NCBI RefSeq assembly: GCF_019104725.1 | Contig: NZ_JAHRXF010000022.1 | Location: 34,656-98,655, forward strand | Length of the DNA stretch: 64,000 nucleotides | From: Streptomyces corallincola | GTDB lineage: Bacteria > Actinomycetota > Actinomycetes > Streptomycetales > Streptomycetaceae | Direction of reading: 5' to 3' | Shown here: one piece after another, positions 1-8,147 of the stretch | How the letters are laid out: each line of letters opens with the position of its first letter | How positions within the stretch are numbered: the first letter of the stretch is position 1 | Notes under the pieces: generated by a model | Seen by the model: the letters and a program-made list of their open reading frames with translations, nothing else | Databases searched by the model: none | Told to the model about the DNA's origin: nothing | Translations under genes and position numbers: made by a program

Positions 1-1
1 C

Positions 2-697
2 GAACGCCGCGCCGACGAGGCGCTCGCCCTGTGCGGTCTGGCCGGGTGGGAGGACTCCTGGCCCGACGAGCTGTCCGGCGGCATGCAGCAGCGCGTGGGC
101 CTCGCCCGCGCCCTCGCCACCGACGCCGACCTGCTCCTCATGGACGAGTCGTTCAGCGCGCTCGACCCGCTGATCCGGCGGGACATGCAGGACCAGCTCC
201 TCGAACTCCAGAAGACGCTGAAGAAGACCATCGTCTTCATCACCCACGACCTCAACGAGGCCATGCGCCTGGGCGACCGCATCGCCGTGATGCGCGACGG
301 CCGGATCGTGCAGACCGGCACCGCCGAGGACATCCTGCTGCGCCCGGCCGGTGACTACGTGGCCTCCTTCATCCAGGACGTGGACCGCTCCCGCGTGCTG
401 ACCGCGGGTGCCGTCATGGACACCGCCGTACGCGGCGACGAGGCCGACTGCGGCTGCCCCGCGGCCACCGTGGACACCCCCTTCACCGAGCTGTGCGCGC
501 TCAGCGCCCGGCTGCCCCACCCGGTCGCCGTGCTCGACGCCGACGGCACCCTCGCCGGAGTCGTCACCCGCGCCCGGCTCGTCGGATTCCTCGGCGCCGA
601 CCAGAACGCCGACCAGAACGGCGACCCGAGCGCCGGACCGGGCGGCGAGGCCGTCTGCGACCACGACAACGGCGGGAAGGTGACCGCCCGTGCCTAG
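2..697 (+). CDS. Glycine betaine/proline ABC transporter ATPase (5' partial)
   Basis: ATP-hydrolysing subunit of an osmoprotectant importer of the ProV/OpuAA type. The reading frame is open from base 2, so the N-terminal half including Walker A lies outside the window. Visible are the ABC signature LSGGMQQRVGLARAL, Walker B DLLLMDESFSALD, and the H-loop FITHDLNEAMRLGDR. The C-terminal part (PVAVLDADGTLAGVVTRARL) looks like a single CBS-type segment, which in this family senses ionic strength or nucleotide. The stop overlaps the next gene's GTG start by 8 nt, so the two are translationally coupled. Function of the family is established; substrate is inferred from the partner binding domain. 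Confidence 0.93.
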   Translation, partial: ERRADEALALCGLAGWEDSWPDELSGGMQQRVGLARALATDADLLLMDESFSALDPLIRRDMQDQLLELQKTLKKTIVFITHDLNEAMRLGDRIAVMRDGRIVQTGTAEDILLRPAGDYVASFIQDVDRSRVLTAGAVMDTAVRGDEADCGCPAATVDTPFTELCALSARLPHPVAVLDADGTLAGVVTRARLVGFLGADQNADQNGDPSAGPGGEAVCDHDNGGKVTARA

Positions 698-2501
698 GCT
701 TCCGCTCGGCGACTGGGTCGATTCCGGAGTGAACTGGCTCGTCGATCACCTGTCCTGGCTCTTCGACGCCGTCCGCGTGGTCGTGGAGGGCATGTACGAC
801 GGGCTGGACGCGGTGCTCGCCGCGCCCCAGCCACTGCTGCTGGCCGGGATTCTCGCGGTGCTCGCCTGGTGGCTGCGCGGTCTCACCGCCGGTGTCCTGG
901 CCTTCGCCGGCTTCGCCCTGGTGGACTCGCTGAACCTCTGGGACCAGGCGATGTCCACCCTCGCCCTGGTCCTGGTCGCCACGGTGATCGCGCTGGTGAT
1001 CTCCGTGCCGCTGGGCATCTGGGCCGCCCGTTCCAAGGCGGTCGGCGCGGCCCTCCGCCCGGTGCTGGACCTGCTCCAGACCATGCCGTCGATGGTGCTG
1101 CTGATCCCGGCCATCCTCTTCTTCGGCCTGGGCACCGCCGCCGGTGTCATCGCCACGCTGATCTTCGCGCTCGCCCCCGGCGTCCGCATGACCGAGCTGG
1201 GCATCCGCCAGGTGGACGCCGAACTCGTCGAGGCCGCCGAGGCGTTCGGCACCACCCCGCGCGACATCCTGTGGCGCGTCCAGCTCCCGCTGGCCCTGCC
1301 GACCATCATGGCCGGTGTCAACCAGGTGATCATGCTGGGCCTGTCGATGGTCGTCATCGCGGGCATGGTCGGAACCGGCGGCCTCGGCGGCGCCGTCAAC
1401 GAGGCCATCGGCCAGCTCGACATCGGCTACGGCTTCGAGGCGGGCGTCGGCATCGTCGTCCTCGCCATCTACCTGGACCGCATGAGCGGCGCCCTCGGCA
1501 CCCAGCTCTCCCCGCTGGGCCGCCGCGCCGCCGCCGGGGCCCGTACCGCCGCCTGGTCCCACCGGCCCCGCCCGGCCGTCGCCGTCGTCGGTGTCGTCGT
1601 CCTCGCCCTGGTCGCGGGCGGCATGAACGTGTTCGGCTCCGCCGGTACCTCCGAGGCGTCCGGTACCGACATCGGCAGGGGCAAGGAGCTCAAGCTCGGC
1701 TACATCCCCTGGGACGAGGGCATCGCCTCCACCTTCCTCTGGAAGGAGATGCTGGAGGAGCGCGGCTTCAAGGTCACCACCAGCCAGTACGCCGCGGGCC
1801 CCCTCTACACCGGCCTCGCCGCCGGACAGCTCGACTTCGAGACCGACTCCTGGCTGCCCACCACGCACGCCGAGTACTGGAAGAAGTACGGCTCCAGGCT
1901 GGAGGACGTCGGGAGCTGGTACGGCCCGACCTCGCTGGAGCTGACCGTCCCCTCCTACGTGAAGGACGTGAACTCCCTCGCCGACCTGAAGGGCCACGCC
2001 TCCGAGTTCGGCGGGAAGATCATCGGCATCGAGCCCAGCGCCGGTGAGATGGCCCTCCTCAAGGACAAGGTCCTGAACGAGTACGGCCTCAAGGGCCAGT
2101 TCCAGGTGGTGGACGGCTCCACCCCCGCGATGCTCGCCGAACTGAAGCGCGACTACGCCAGGAAGCAGCCGGTGATCGTCACCCTCTGGTCGCCGCACTG
2201 GGCGTACTCCGCCTACGACCTGAAGAAGCTCAAGGACCCGATGGGCGCCTGGGGCAGGGGCGACCGGGTGCACACCCTGGCCCGCAAGGGCTTCGCCGCC
2301 GACAATCCCGAGGTCGCCAAGTGGCTCAAGGACTTCTCCATGACCGAGAAGCAGCTCACCGGTCTGGAACAGAGGATCCAGCAGGCGGGCAAGGGCAAGG
2401 AGCAGGACGCCGTCCGCGCCTGGCTGAAGAAGAACCCCGGCCTGGTGGACAAGTGGGCCCCGGTCCCGGGCAAGGGCGCGCGGAGCGGGGCGGCCGGGTG
2501 A
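690..2501 (+). CDS. Fused betaine transporter permease and substrate-binding protein (ProW-ProX/OpuAB-AC type)
   Basis: 603 aa. Residues about 1-290 form a membrane permease with roughly six helices and the EAA loop EAAEAFGTTPRDILWRVQLP that docks on the ATPase. A further helix (about 300-315) leads into an extracytoplasmic OpuAC-type binding domain from about residue 326 to the end, starting KELKLGYIPWDEGIAS and rich in Trp/Tyr as expected for a quaternary-amine cage. The fusion means no separate lipoprotein is needed. The GTG start overlaps the ATPase stop. A strong hairpin follows the stop. Known family role: uptake of glycine betaine or proline under osmotic stress; the exact substrate is not readable from sequence. 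Confidence 0.92.
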   Translation: MPRLPLGDWVDSGVNWLVDHLSWLFDAVRVVVEGMYDGLDAVLAAPQPLLLAGILAVLAWWLRGLTAGVLAFAGFALVDSLNLWDQAMSTLALVLVATVIALVISVPLGIWAARSKAVGAALRPVLDLLQTMPSMVLLIPAILFFGLGTAAGVIATLIFALAPGVRMTELGIRQVDAELVEAAEAFGTTPRDILWRVQLPLALPTIMAGVNQVIMLGLSMVVIAGMVGTGGLGGAVNEAIGQLDIGYGFEAGVGIVVLAIYLDRMSGALGTQLSPLGRRAAAGARTAAWSHRPRPAVAVVGVVVLALVAGGMNVFGSAGTSEASGTDIGRGKELKLGYIPWDEGIASTFLWKEMLEERGFKVTTSQYAAGPLYTGLAAGQLDFETDSWLPTTHAEYWKKYGSRLEDVGSWYGPTSLELTVPSYVKDVNSLADLKGHASEFGGKIIGIEPSAGEMALLKDKVLNEYGLKGQFQVVDGSTPAMLAELKRDYARKQPVIVTLWSPHWAYSAYDLKKLKDPMGAWGRGDRVHTLARKGFAADNPEVAKWLKDFSMTEKQLTGLEQRIQQAGKGKEQDAVRAWLKKNPGLVDKWAPVPGKGARSGAAG

Positions 2502-2528
2502 CCTGACCGTCCCGGACCACCCCGTCCC

Positions 2529-2584
2529 GGGGGCGGGTCCCGCCGCGGGCGTCCGATACGGACCGCCCGGCGGGACCCGCCCCC
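2529..2584 (+). terminator. Strong hairpin after the betaine transporter operon
   Basis: Perfect 17-bp inverted repeat, arms 2529-2545 and 2568-2584 (GGGGGCGGGTCCCGCCG and complement), with further pairing (GTCC/GGAC) inside the loop. It begins 28 nt after the transporter stop. There is no U-tract, as is usual for streptomycete terminators. Confidence 0.8.
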
Positions 2585-2732
2585 GCCGTGTGCCGTCCAC
2601 CGCGCGGCGGCCCGTCACCCGCCCGGCACGGTCACGGCAAGGATTCGGCCAACCACGCACCGCCGCCGCCCCCGGCCCGGCGGGAACACCCGGGCGGGTT
2701 CGCGCCTTGAAGCAGGTGGGACCCGTGCCGTA

Positions 2733-2760
2733 CGGTTCACCGCCGCACTGGCGTGAACCG
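2733..2760. promoter_or_regulatory. Inverted repeat upstream of the XRE-cupin regulator
   Basis: CGGTTCAC (2733-2740) and GTGAACCG (2753-2760) are perfect arms around a 12-nt spacer that itself pairs partly (GCC/GGC). It lies about 150 bp before the regulator start and upstream of a plausible promoter (GTGAAA 2804-2809, 18-nt gap, TAGGGT 2828-2833). Candidate operator; the binding protein is unknown. The rest of 2502-2911 shows only the terminator and this promoter region. Confidence 0.4.
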
Positions 2761-2911
2761 AGGGGGTCCCGGTACACCGAGGTGACGGGGATGTGCCAGG
2801 CGCGTGAAACGGTTTGCCGAACATGCGTAGGGTGCAGACAACTCATCAGGGACCCGGCCGACGGTGGCGGCCGGGCGGACGGCACGACGGGTGAAGGAGG
2901 GAGCCGGAGCG

Positions 2912-3493
2912 ATGGGCGACCACAAGGAACAGCAGCCCGTGCGGGTGGGTGCGGCCGTCCGGAGGCGCCGCCGCGCCCTGGAACTCACCCTCGCCGTCGT
3001 GGCCGAGCGCAGCGGGCTCTCCGTGCCCTTCCTCAGCCAGGTCGAGAACGACAAGGCCCGCCCGAGCCCCACCTCCCTGGAGAAGCTCGCCGACGCCCTG
3101 CGCACCACCGCCGTGGAACTCCTCGCCGCCGCCGACCCCGCGTGCAGCGTGGACGTCGTACGCGCCGACTCCGGCGAGTCCGGCACCGCCGGGCCCTTCG
3201 ACCCGCGCACCCGCTCCCTGGTCCGGGGCCACCACCAGCTCCACGCCTCCGAGTTCACCGGCGACCACGACGCGGGCCGCGAGTTCCAGCACCGCAACGA
3301 CGAACTGATGTACGTCGCGGACGGCGCGGTCGAGATGGAGGCCGAGGGGCGCGCCTACCGGCTCGGCCGGGGCGACACCATGTACCTCACCGGCGGCGTA
3401 CGGCACCGGTGGCGGGCGACCGTCCCGGACACGCGGGTGATCGTGGTCGCGGTCGCGGAGCACATCGAGGCCGTGCAGGACCGGGCGCGGTAG
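2912..3493 (+). CDS. XRE-family transcriptional regulator with C-terminal cupin domain
   Basis: 193 aa. An HTH domain at about residues 11-65 (VRRRRRALELTLAVVAERSG ... VPFLSQVENDKARPSPTSLE) is followed by a cupin_2 barrel (about 110-185) with FQHRNDELMYVADGAVEME and GDTMYLTGGVRHRW, which would bind a small ligand or metal. The ATG at 2912 is chosen because GAAGGAGGG sits about 10 nt upstream; an in-frame GTG at 2864 lacks such a site. Thirteen nt separate it from the BtuF-like gene, so they are probably cotranscribed. Proteins of this architecture commonly control amine, amino-acid or osmolyte catabolism; the target here is not visible. Confidence 0.88.
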   Translation: MGDHKEQQPVRVGAAVRRRRRALELTLAVVAERSGLSVPFLSQVENDKARPSPTSLEKLADALRTTAVELLAAADPACSVDVVRADSGESGTAGPFDPRTRSLVRGHHQLHASEFTGDHDAGREFQHRNDELMYVADGAVEMEAEGRAYRLGRGDTMYLTGGVRHRWRATVPDTRVIVVAVAEHIEAVQDRAR

Positions 3494-3506
3494 CGGTGGG
3501 GCGGTC

Positions 3507-4265
3507 GTGAGGATCGTCTCGCTGGTGCCCTCGCTGACCGAGGCCGTCGCCGTCACGCTGCCCGGAGTCCTCGTCGGCGCCACCGACTGGTGCGAGCGCC
3601 CGGCCGGGCTGGACGTGCGCCGGATCGGCGGCACCAAGAACCCGCGCGTCCCGGAGATCACGGCGCTCGCCCCGGACCTGGTGATCGCCAACGAGGAGGA
3701 GAACCGCGCCCCCGACCTGGCCGCCCTGCGCGCCGCCGGGGTCCCGGTGCTGGTCACCGAGGTGCGGACGGTGCCCGACGCGTTCCGCGAACTGGAGCGG
3801 GTGCTGACCGCGTGCGGGGCGAAGGGGCGGCCGGGGTGGCTGGACGACGCGGAGACGGCGTGGGCCGCGCCGCCGTCCGCTGCCGGGCCGCGATCCGCGT
3901 GCGCCGCCGACGCCCCGACCGCCGACGCCCCGACCGCCGTCGTGCCGATCTGGCGCCGCCCGTGGATGGTGCTCGGCCGGGACACCTTCGCCGGGGACGT
4001 GCTGGCCCGCCTCGGCGTGCGCCACCTCCACGCGGACCATCCCGAGCGCTATCCCCGCGTGCCCCTGGCGGAACTCCGGGACGCCCGCCCCGACCTGGTG
4101 ATCCTCCCCGACGAGCCGTACCGGTTCACCGCCGACGACGGCCCCGAGGCGTTCCCCGGCCTGCCCTGCGCCCTGGTCAGCGGACGGCACCTGACCTGGT
4201 ACGGGCCGTCACTGGCCGAGGCGCCGGGCGTGCTGGCCGGGGCGCTGCGAGCAGCCCGCCGCTGA
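3507..4265 (+). CDS. Helical-backbone metal receptor / BtuF-like cobalamin-binding family protein
   Basis: 252 aa, beginning MRIVSLVPSLTEAVAV, the classic start of the TroA/BtuF superfamily. ALAPDLVIANEEENR and DARPDLVILPDEPYRF are the paired lobes' conserved 'PDLVI' strands. There is no signal peptide or lipobox, so unlike true BtuF it is probably cytoplasmic or its secretion is atypical. It starts with GTG 13 nt after the XRE gene. Residues about 130-150 are a low-complexity Ala/Asp/Pro stretch (DAPTADAPTA). Its 3' end overlaps the convergent TDT gene by 89 bp. Ligand could be a corrinoid or metal chelate; not determinable. Confidence 0.8.
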   Translation: MRIVSLVPSLTEAVAVTLPGVLVGATDWCERPAGLDVRRIGGTKNPRVPEITALAPDLVIANEEENRAPDLAALRAAGVPVLVTEVRTVPDAFRELERVLTACGAKGRPGWLDDAETAWAAPPSAAGPRSACAADAPTADAPTAVVPIWRRPWMVLGRDTFAGDVLARLGVRHLHADHPERYPRVPLAELRDARPDLVILPDEPYRFTADDGPEAFPGLPCALVSGRHLTWYGPSLAEAPGVLAGALRAARR

Positions 4266-5334
4266 GCAGCCCGCGCACGGTGCCCGAGGCCGCCGCCACC
4301 CACCCGGCGAGCAGCAGCGCGTACAGCGCGGCGGCCAGTACGCCGTAGGCGCCGAGGTGGGTGTGCCGGGCCAGCGCGGCGGCACCGGTCACACAGGTGC
4401 CCACCGGGAAGGTGAACGCCCACCACGTGAGCGCGAAGCCCATCCCGCGCCGCCGCGCCCGGACCACGTACCCGGCGGAGAACACCAGCCACAGCAGCGC
4501 CAGACCCATCACCGGCACGCCGTACAGCACCGAGAACGCCGCGAGCCCCCGGGCGCCGGGCGCGGACACGACGCCGGGGGCGCGGTCCGCGACCAGGGCG
4601 ACGGCGGTGGTGGACTGCCCGAGCGGTCCGAGGACCAGGAACAGGGTCGGGGCGAGGGCGAGGGGGAGCGGGGTGCCGGTCAGCAGGCGGGCGACGATCA
4701 GCGGCAGGGTCAGGGCCACCGCCAGCAGGGAGAGCCCGAACAGCGCGAAGCAGCCCAGCAGCAGCGCCGCGCGCGGCTGTCCCGGCGGCAGGTACGGCAC
4801 CAGCAGCGGGCCCACGGCCGCCGACACCATCGGCGCGACCAGCGGCAGCAGCCACACGGGCGTGGCGTCCGCCGCCGGTACCCGGTGGCGTACGGCCATC
4901 AGGTACGGCACCGCGACCGCCGCCGTCAGTCCGACCGCCGTGCCCGTCGTGAACAGCACGGTGTCCAGGGCGACCGCCGCCCGCGTGCCGATCCAGTCGC
5001 GCCCCACGGTCACCGCGCCGCCGCCCACCGCGAGCAGCGCCATCGACAGGCACCCGTAGAACGGCAGCACCGCCGGGTCCCGCAGGTGGGCGCGGGCCCG
5101 GTCGGTGTGGTGCGCCCAGTGCCGGGCGCGGGCGGTCAGCAGCACCGCCAGCAGGAGCAGGGCCAGCGTCCAGACGGCCGCGAGGAGGGGACGGGGCGCG
5201 GTGTACGGCGCGGGGAGCGCGGCGCCCGCCGTGGCGAGCACGGAGGTGCCCATGACGGCGGCGTACCAGTTGGGTCCGAGATCGCGGACGCTGAGTGCCG
5301 TGCGGGTGGGTATCGGCTGGGCTGCGGTGACCAT
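4177..5334 (-). CDS. TDT-family (TehA/SLAC1-like) membrane transporter
   Basis: 385 aa, about ten hydrophobic helices, starting MVTAAQPIPTRTALSVRDLG and containing LGPNWYAAVMGTSVLATAGA near the N-terminus, typical of the tellurite-resistance/dicarboxylate transporter fold. The ATG at 5334 is chosen because hydrophobic family similarity starts immediately after it; the frame stays open far upstream but runs antisense to the LysR gene. It is divergent from the LysR regulator with a 70-bp gap, implying control by it. The last 89 bp overlap the convergent BtuF-like gene. Transported anion unknown (tellurite, sulfite, dicarboxylates and chloride are family options). Confidence 0.82.
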   Translation of the reverse strand: MVTAAQPIPTRTALSVRDLGPNWYAAVMGTSVLATAGAALPAPYTAPRPLLAAVWTLALLLLAVLLTARARHWAHHTDRARAHLRDPAVLPFYGCLSMALLAVGGGAVTVGRDWIGTRAAVALDTVLFTTGTAVGLTAAVAVPYLMAVRHRVPAADATPVWLLPLVAPMVSAAVGPLLVPYLPPGQPRAALLLGCFALFGLSLLAVALTLPLIVARLLTGTPLPLALAPTLFLVLGPLGQSTTAVALVADRAPGVVSAPGARGLAAFSVLYGVPVMGLALLWLVFSAGYVVRARRRGMGFALTWWAFTFPVGTCVTGAAALARHTHLGAYGVLAAALYALLLAGWVAAASGTVRGLLSGGLLAAPRPARPAPRPVTARTRSGAVR

Positions 5335-5390
5335 GCGTCCAGATTCCGCCGGAGCGTCGCCGCTGACCAGGGGGTTCGTGTCTATCAGGG

Positions 5391-5407
5391 CATAAGCTGG
5401 GGTTATG
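5391..5407. promoter_or_regulatory. Candidate LysR-type operator
   Basis: ATAA-N7-TTAT imperfect palindrome (T-N11-A type) in the 70-bp divergent space, overlapping the LysR ATG. LysR proteins usually bind such motifs in the divergent promoter of the gene they control. No second full copy was seen. Confidence 0.35.
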
Positions 5408-6406
5408 GGTGGACAGGGGAGCGGTGCGGAGGAGCGGGGCGCGGGCGGCGGGGGCGCGGCGGGTGTGCCGGGTGCGGACGTGCCCGGCGGGGCCGCGGGG
5501 GGTCCGCCGGAGGGGGGTTCGCTGGCCCACCGGGTGCCGGACCTCGGCGCGCTGGAACTGCTGCTTGCGGTGGCCCGGCTGGGTTCGCTGGGGGCGGCGG
5601 CGCGGGAGACCGGGGTCAGCCAGCCCGCCGCGAGCAGCCGCGTCCGCTCGATGGAACGGCAGCTCGGCGTCGCCCTGGTGGACCGCTCGCCGCGCGGCTC
5701 CCGGCTCACCGACGCGGGTGCGCTGGTCACGGACTGGGCGCGGCGCGTGGTGGAGGCCGCCGCCGCGTTCGACGCGGGTGCCCGCGCGCTGCGCGACCGG
5801 CGCGACTCCCGGCTGCGGGTCGCGGCCAGCATGACCATCGCGGAGTACCTGCTGCCGGGCTGGCTGCTCACCCTGCACGCCGAACACCCCGACACGGCCG
5901 TCTCGCTGCTCGCCGGGAACTCCACCAGGGTCGCGGAACTCCTGCTGGCCGGGGAGGCGGACCTCGGTTTCGTGGAGGGCCTGACCGTGCCGACCGGCCT
6001 GGACTCCGCCGTCATCGCCCGCGACCGCCTGATCGTCGTCGCGGCTCCCGGCCATCCCTGGGCCCGCCGTCAACACCCGCTCACAGCGCAGGAGTTGGCC
6101 GCCACCCCGCTCATCCTCCGCGAACGCGGCTCCGGCACCCGTCAGGTCCTCGACACCGCCCTCGGCGGTCTGGCCCGCCCTCTCATCGAACTCTCCTCCA
6201 CCACCGCCGTGAAGGCCTCGGCGGTCAGCGGCGCCGGCCCCTCCGTCCTCAGCGAACTCGCCGTCCGCGAGGAACTCGCCACCCGGCGCCTGGTCGAGAT
6301 CCCGGTCCACGCCGTCCCCCTCCGCCGCGACCTCCGCGCGGTCTGGCCGGTCGGCCACCGCCCCACGGGCCCGGCGCGCGACCTGCTGTCGCTGACACGG
6401 GGATAG
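5405..6406 (+). CDS. LysR-family transcriptional regulator
   Basis: 333 aa. A Gly-rich N-terminal extension of about 40 residues precedes the winged HTH (about 50-110: ALELLLAVARLGSLGAAARE, VSQPAASSRVRSMERQLGV). The LysR substrate-binding domain follows (about 130-325; RLRVAASMTIAEYLLPGWL). The N-terminal extension is unusual and a later start is possible, but the only nearby ATG is at 5405 with AGCTGGGG just upstream. It is divergent to the TDT transporter, the likely target. Confidence 0.9.
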   Translation: MGGQGSGAEERGAGGGGAAGVPGADVPGGAAGGPPEGGSLAHRVPDLGALELLLAVARLGSLGAAARETGVSQPAASSRVRSMERQLGVALVDRSPRGSRLTDAGALVTDWARRVVEAAAAFDAGARALRDRRDSRLRVAASMTIAEYLLPGWLLTLHAEHPDTAVSLLAGNSTRVAELLLAGEADLGFVEGLTVPTGLDSAVIARDRLIVVAAPGHPWARRQHPLTAQELAATPLILRERGSGTRQVLDTALGGLARPLIELSSTTAVKASAVSGAGPSVLSELAVREELATRRLVEIPVHAVPLRRDLRAVWPVGHRPTGPARDLLSLTRG

Positions 6407-6528
6407 GCGGCGGGCTCCGGGTACGGACGGCGGCGCGTCGGCGGTCACCGCGTGAGCGGGCCCGGGGACGGGGGAGTCGCCCCGCCCCGCCCCACCGGCG
6501 GATCCGTCGCCCTCGCGGACCAGCCCCC

Positions 6529-7236
6529 TCAACTCCCCGTCATCGCCTCTGTCGCCGACATCAGTGCCTCCATCACCCGCAGGTCCTCGCCCATCTCCGG
6601 GTGCCACTGCACCCCCAGTGCCCACCCCCGTTCCGCCGGGAGTTCGACCGCTTCGATGGTGCCGTCCGAGGCGTGGGCGGAGGGGAGGAGGGAGGTGCCG
6701 AGGCGGGCGACGGCCTGGTGGTGGAAGGTGGGGACGGTGGTCTCCTCGGGGGCGATGCCCGCGTAGAGGGTGCCCGGTACCGGGATCACCGGGTGGCGGC
6801 CGAAGACGCCGACGTTCTCCGCGTGGCCGTCGAGATGCTGGACGAGGGTGCCGCCGAGGGCGACGTTGAGGAGCTGCATGCCCCGGCAGACGCCGAGCAG
6901 CGGGAGCCGGGCGGCCAGCGCGGCCTCGATCAGGGCGAGTTCCCAGGCGTCGCGCTCCGGTGCGGGCGGGCCGGTGCGCGGAGAGCGTTCCGCGCCGTAG
7001 CGGGCCGGGTCCACGTCGGGGCCGCCCGCGATGATCAGGGCGTCCAGGCGGGCGACCGCGGCGGCGGCGCGGTCGGGCGCGTCCGGCGGCAGCAGACACG
7101 CCAGGCCGCCCGCCCGCTGCACCATCCGCGGGTACGCGGCGGGCACCAGCGCGGACTCCAGCTCCCAGGCGCCCCAGCGCGCCCCGGTCTCCAGATAGCT
7201 GCTCACGCCGATCAGCGGCGGCCGGTGCGTCGTCAT
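6529..7236 (-). CDS. Gamma-glutamyl-gamma-aminobutyrate hydrolase (PuuD-like class I amidotransferase fold)
   Basis: 235 aa. Hydrolyses gamma-glutamyl amides to release glutamate. The nucleophile Cys117 lies in LLGVCRGMQLLNVALGG, and His212/Glu214 in ALGVQWHPEMGED complete the triad. ATG at 7236 has GAGGGA about 8 nt upstream. Two GGTCGTACC operator candidates lie just upstream, and the FadR-type regulator gene ends only 34 nt away, so the two are likely one transcript. Context with the glutamine-synthetase-like ligase and aldehyde dehydrogenase points to the last step of a Puu-like gamma-glutamylated amine pathway. Confidence 0.9.
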   Translation of the reverse strand: MTTHRPPLIGVSSYLETGARWGAWELESALVPAAYPRMVQRAGGLACLLPPDAPDRAAAAVARLDALIIAGGPDVDPARYGAERSPRTGPPAPERDAWELALIEAALAARLPLLGVCRGMQLLNVALGGTLVQHLDGHAENVGVFGRHPVIPVPGTLYAGIAPEETTVPTFHHQAVARLGTSLLPSAHASDGTIEAVELPAERGWALGVQWHPEMGEDLRVMEALMSATEAMTGS

Positions 7237-7250
7237 GCCGTACTCCCTCA

Positions 7251-7283
7251 GGTCGTACCCGTGCAAAGGTTCATGGTCGTACC
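7251..7283. promoter_or_regulatory. Pair of FadR/GntR-type operator candidates upstream of the PuuD-like gene
   Basis: GGTCGTACC occurs at 7251-7259 and again at 7275-7283, matching the GGT-NNN-ACC core of FadR-subfamily operators. The second copy is embedded in a larger inverted repeat, TGCAAAGGT (7262-7270) with ACCTTTGCA (7281-7289). They lie 15-47 bp upstream of the hydrolase start and partly overlap the 3' end of the regulator gene. Confidence 0.6.
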
Positions 7284-8050
7284 TTTGCAGATCCGGCGAG
7301 GAATCCGCGGAGCAGGGCCGCCGTGCCGCCGCAGTGCTCCCGCATCGCCTCGCGCGCCGCGTCCGGGTCCCCGGCGAGGACCGCCTCCACCAGCGCGGTG
7401 TGCTGGCGCTGGGAGTGCTCCAGGTTGCGCACCAGCAGCGGGATGCAGTCCAGCAGGTCGTTGACGCCCGCGCGGACCGCCGCGTACCGCTCGGCCAGCG
7501 ACGGCGAGCCGGACAGCTCGGCCAGGGTGAGGTGCAGCAGGGTGTCCCGGCGCCGGTAGTCGGACAGGGGTGCCTCGTGGGTGTGCTCCAGGGCCGCCCG
7601 GAGCCGCTCGGCGCCCCCTTCGCCCAGCCCGTGGCGCGCGCACTGCTCGGCCGCGCCCACCTCCAGGACCTCCCGGAACCGCAGCACGTCCTCCAGGTCC
7701 ACCCCGGCCATCCGGCGCAGCAGCTCCGCGCCACCGGCCCCGTCCGGCCGGGGGAGCACGAACGTCCCGCCGTACCGTCCGCGCCGCGACTCCACCAGCC
7801 CCTGGTCGTGCAGCACCCGCAGCACCTCGCGCAGCGTGACCCGGCTGATGCCCAGCCGCTCGGCCAGCTCCCGTTCGGCGGGCAGCCGTTCACCGGCCGG
7901 GACCAGGCCGAGCCGGACCAGCCGGAGGATCTGCTCCAGCGCCTCCTCGAAACCGTTGCCCGCCCGCACCGGCCGCAGCAGCGAACCGGCGAACGCCTCG
8001 GGGCCGCCGGGCTCCCCGTGCGCCTCCCGCGTGTCCGGTTCCCGCGACAT
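7271..8050 (-). CDS. FadR-subfamily GntR transcriptional regulator
   Basis: 259 aa. A winged HTH at about residues 35-95 (RLPAERELAERLGISRVTLR ... GRYGGTFVLPRP) is followed by an all-helical FCD ligand-binding domain (LEDVLRFREVLEVGAAEQCA; HTALVEAVLAGDPDAAREAM). The ATG at 8050 is preferred over 8089 because GGAAGGGGA lies about 10 nt before it. It is divergent from the ligase gene (97-bp gap) and upstream of the PuuD-like gene. Matching operators on both sides suggest it represses the whole gamma-glutamylation cluster and itself; the effector is probably a pathway amine or gamma-glutamyl intermediate. Confidence 0.9.
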   Translation of the reverse strand: MSREPDTREAHGEPGGPEAFAGSLLRPVRAGNGFEEALEQILRLVRLGLVPAGERLPAERELAERLGISRVTLREVLRVLHDQGLVESRRGRYGGTFVLPRPDGAGGAELLRRMAGVDLEDVLRFREVLEVGAAEQCARHGLGEGGAERLRAALEHTHEAPLSDYRRRDTLLHLTLAELSGSPSLAERYAAVRAGVNDLLDCIPLLVRNLEHSQRQHTALVEAVLAGDPDAAREAMREHCGGTAALLRGFLAGSAKVRP

Positions 8051-8083
8051 CCGGCCGTTTCCCCTTCCCAAGCAATGGTCTCG

Positions 8084-8092
8084 GGTCATACC
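8084..8092. promoter_or_regulatory. Third GGTNNNACC operator candidate in the divergent promoter region
   Basis: GGTCATACC lies in the 97-bp space between the FadR-type regulator and the ligase gene. It shares the GGT-NNN-ACC core with the two sites upstream of the PuuD-like gene, linking the two transcription units in one regulon. Confidence 0.55.
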
Positions 8093-8147
8093 TTAAGGCT
8101 CCTGGTCCGGACGCAGTACCGCGCAGCAGCCCTGAGGAGGCCCTCCC

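Noticed and set aside
564..2885. Very long open frame on the minus strand opposite the betaine transporter
   Set aside because: It mirrors the GC3 pattern of the real gene, has no family-like sequence, and crosses the terminator.
4049..7099. 1016-codon minus-strand open frame
   Set aside because: Arg/Gly/Pro-rich shadow frame covering several genes on both strands; typical of high-GC DNA.
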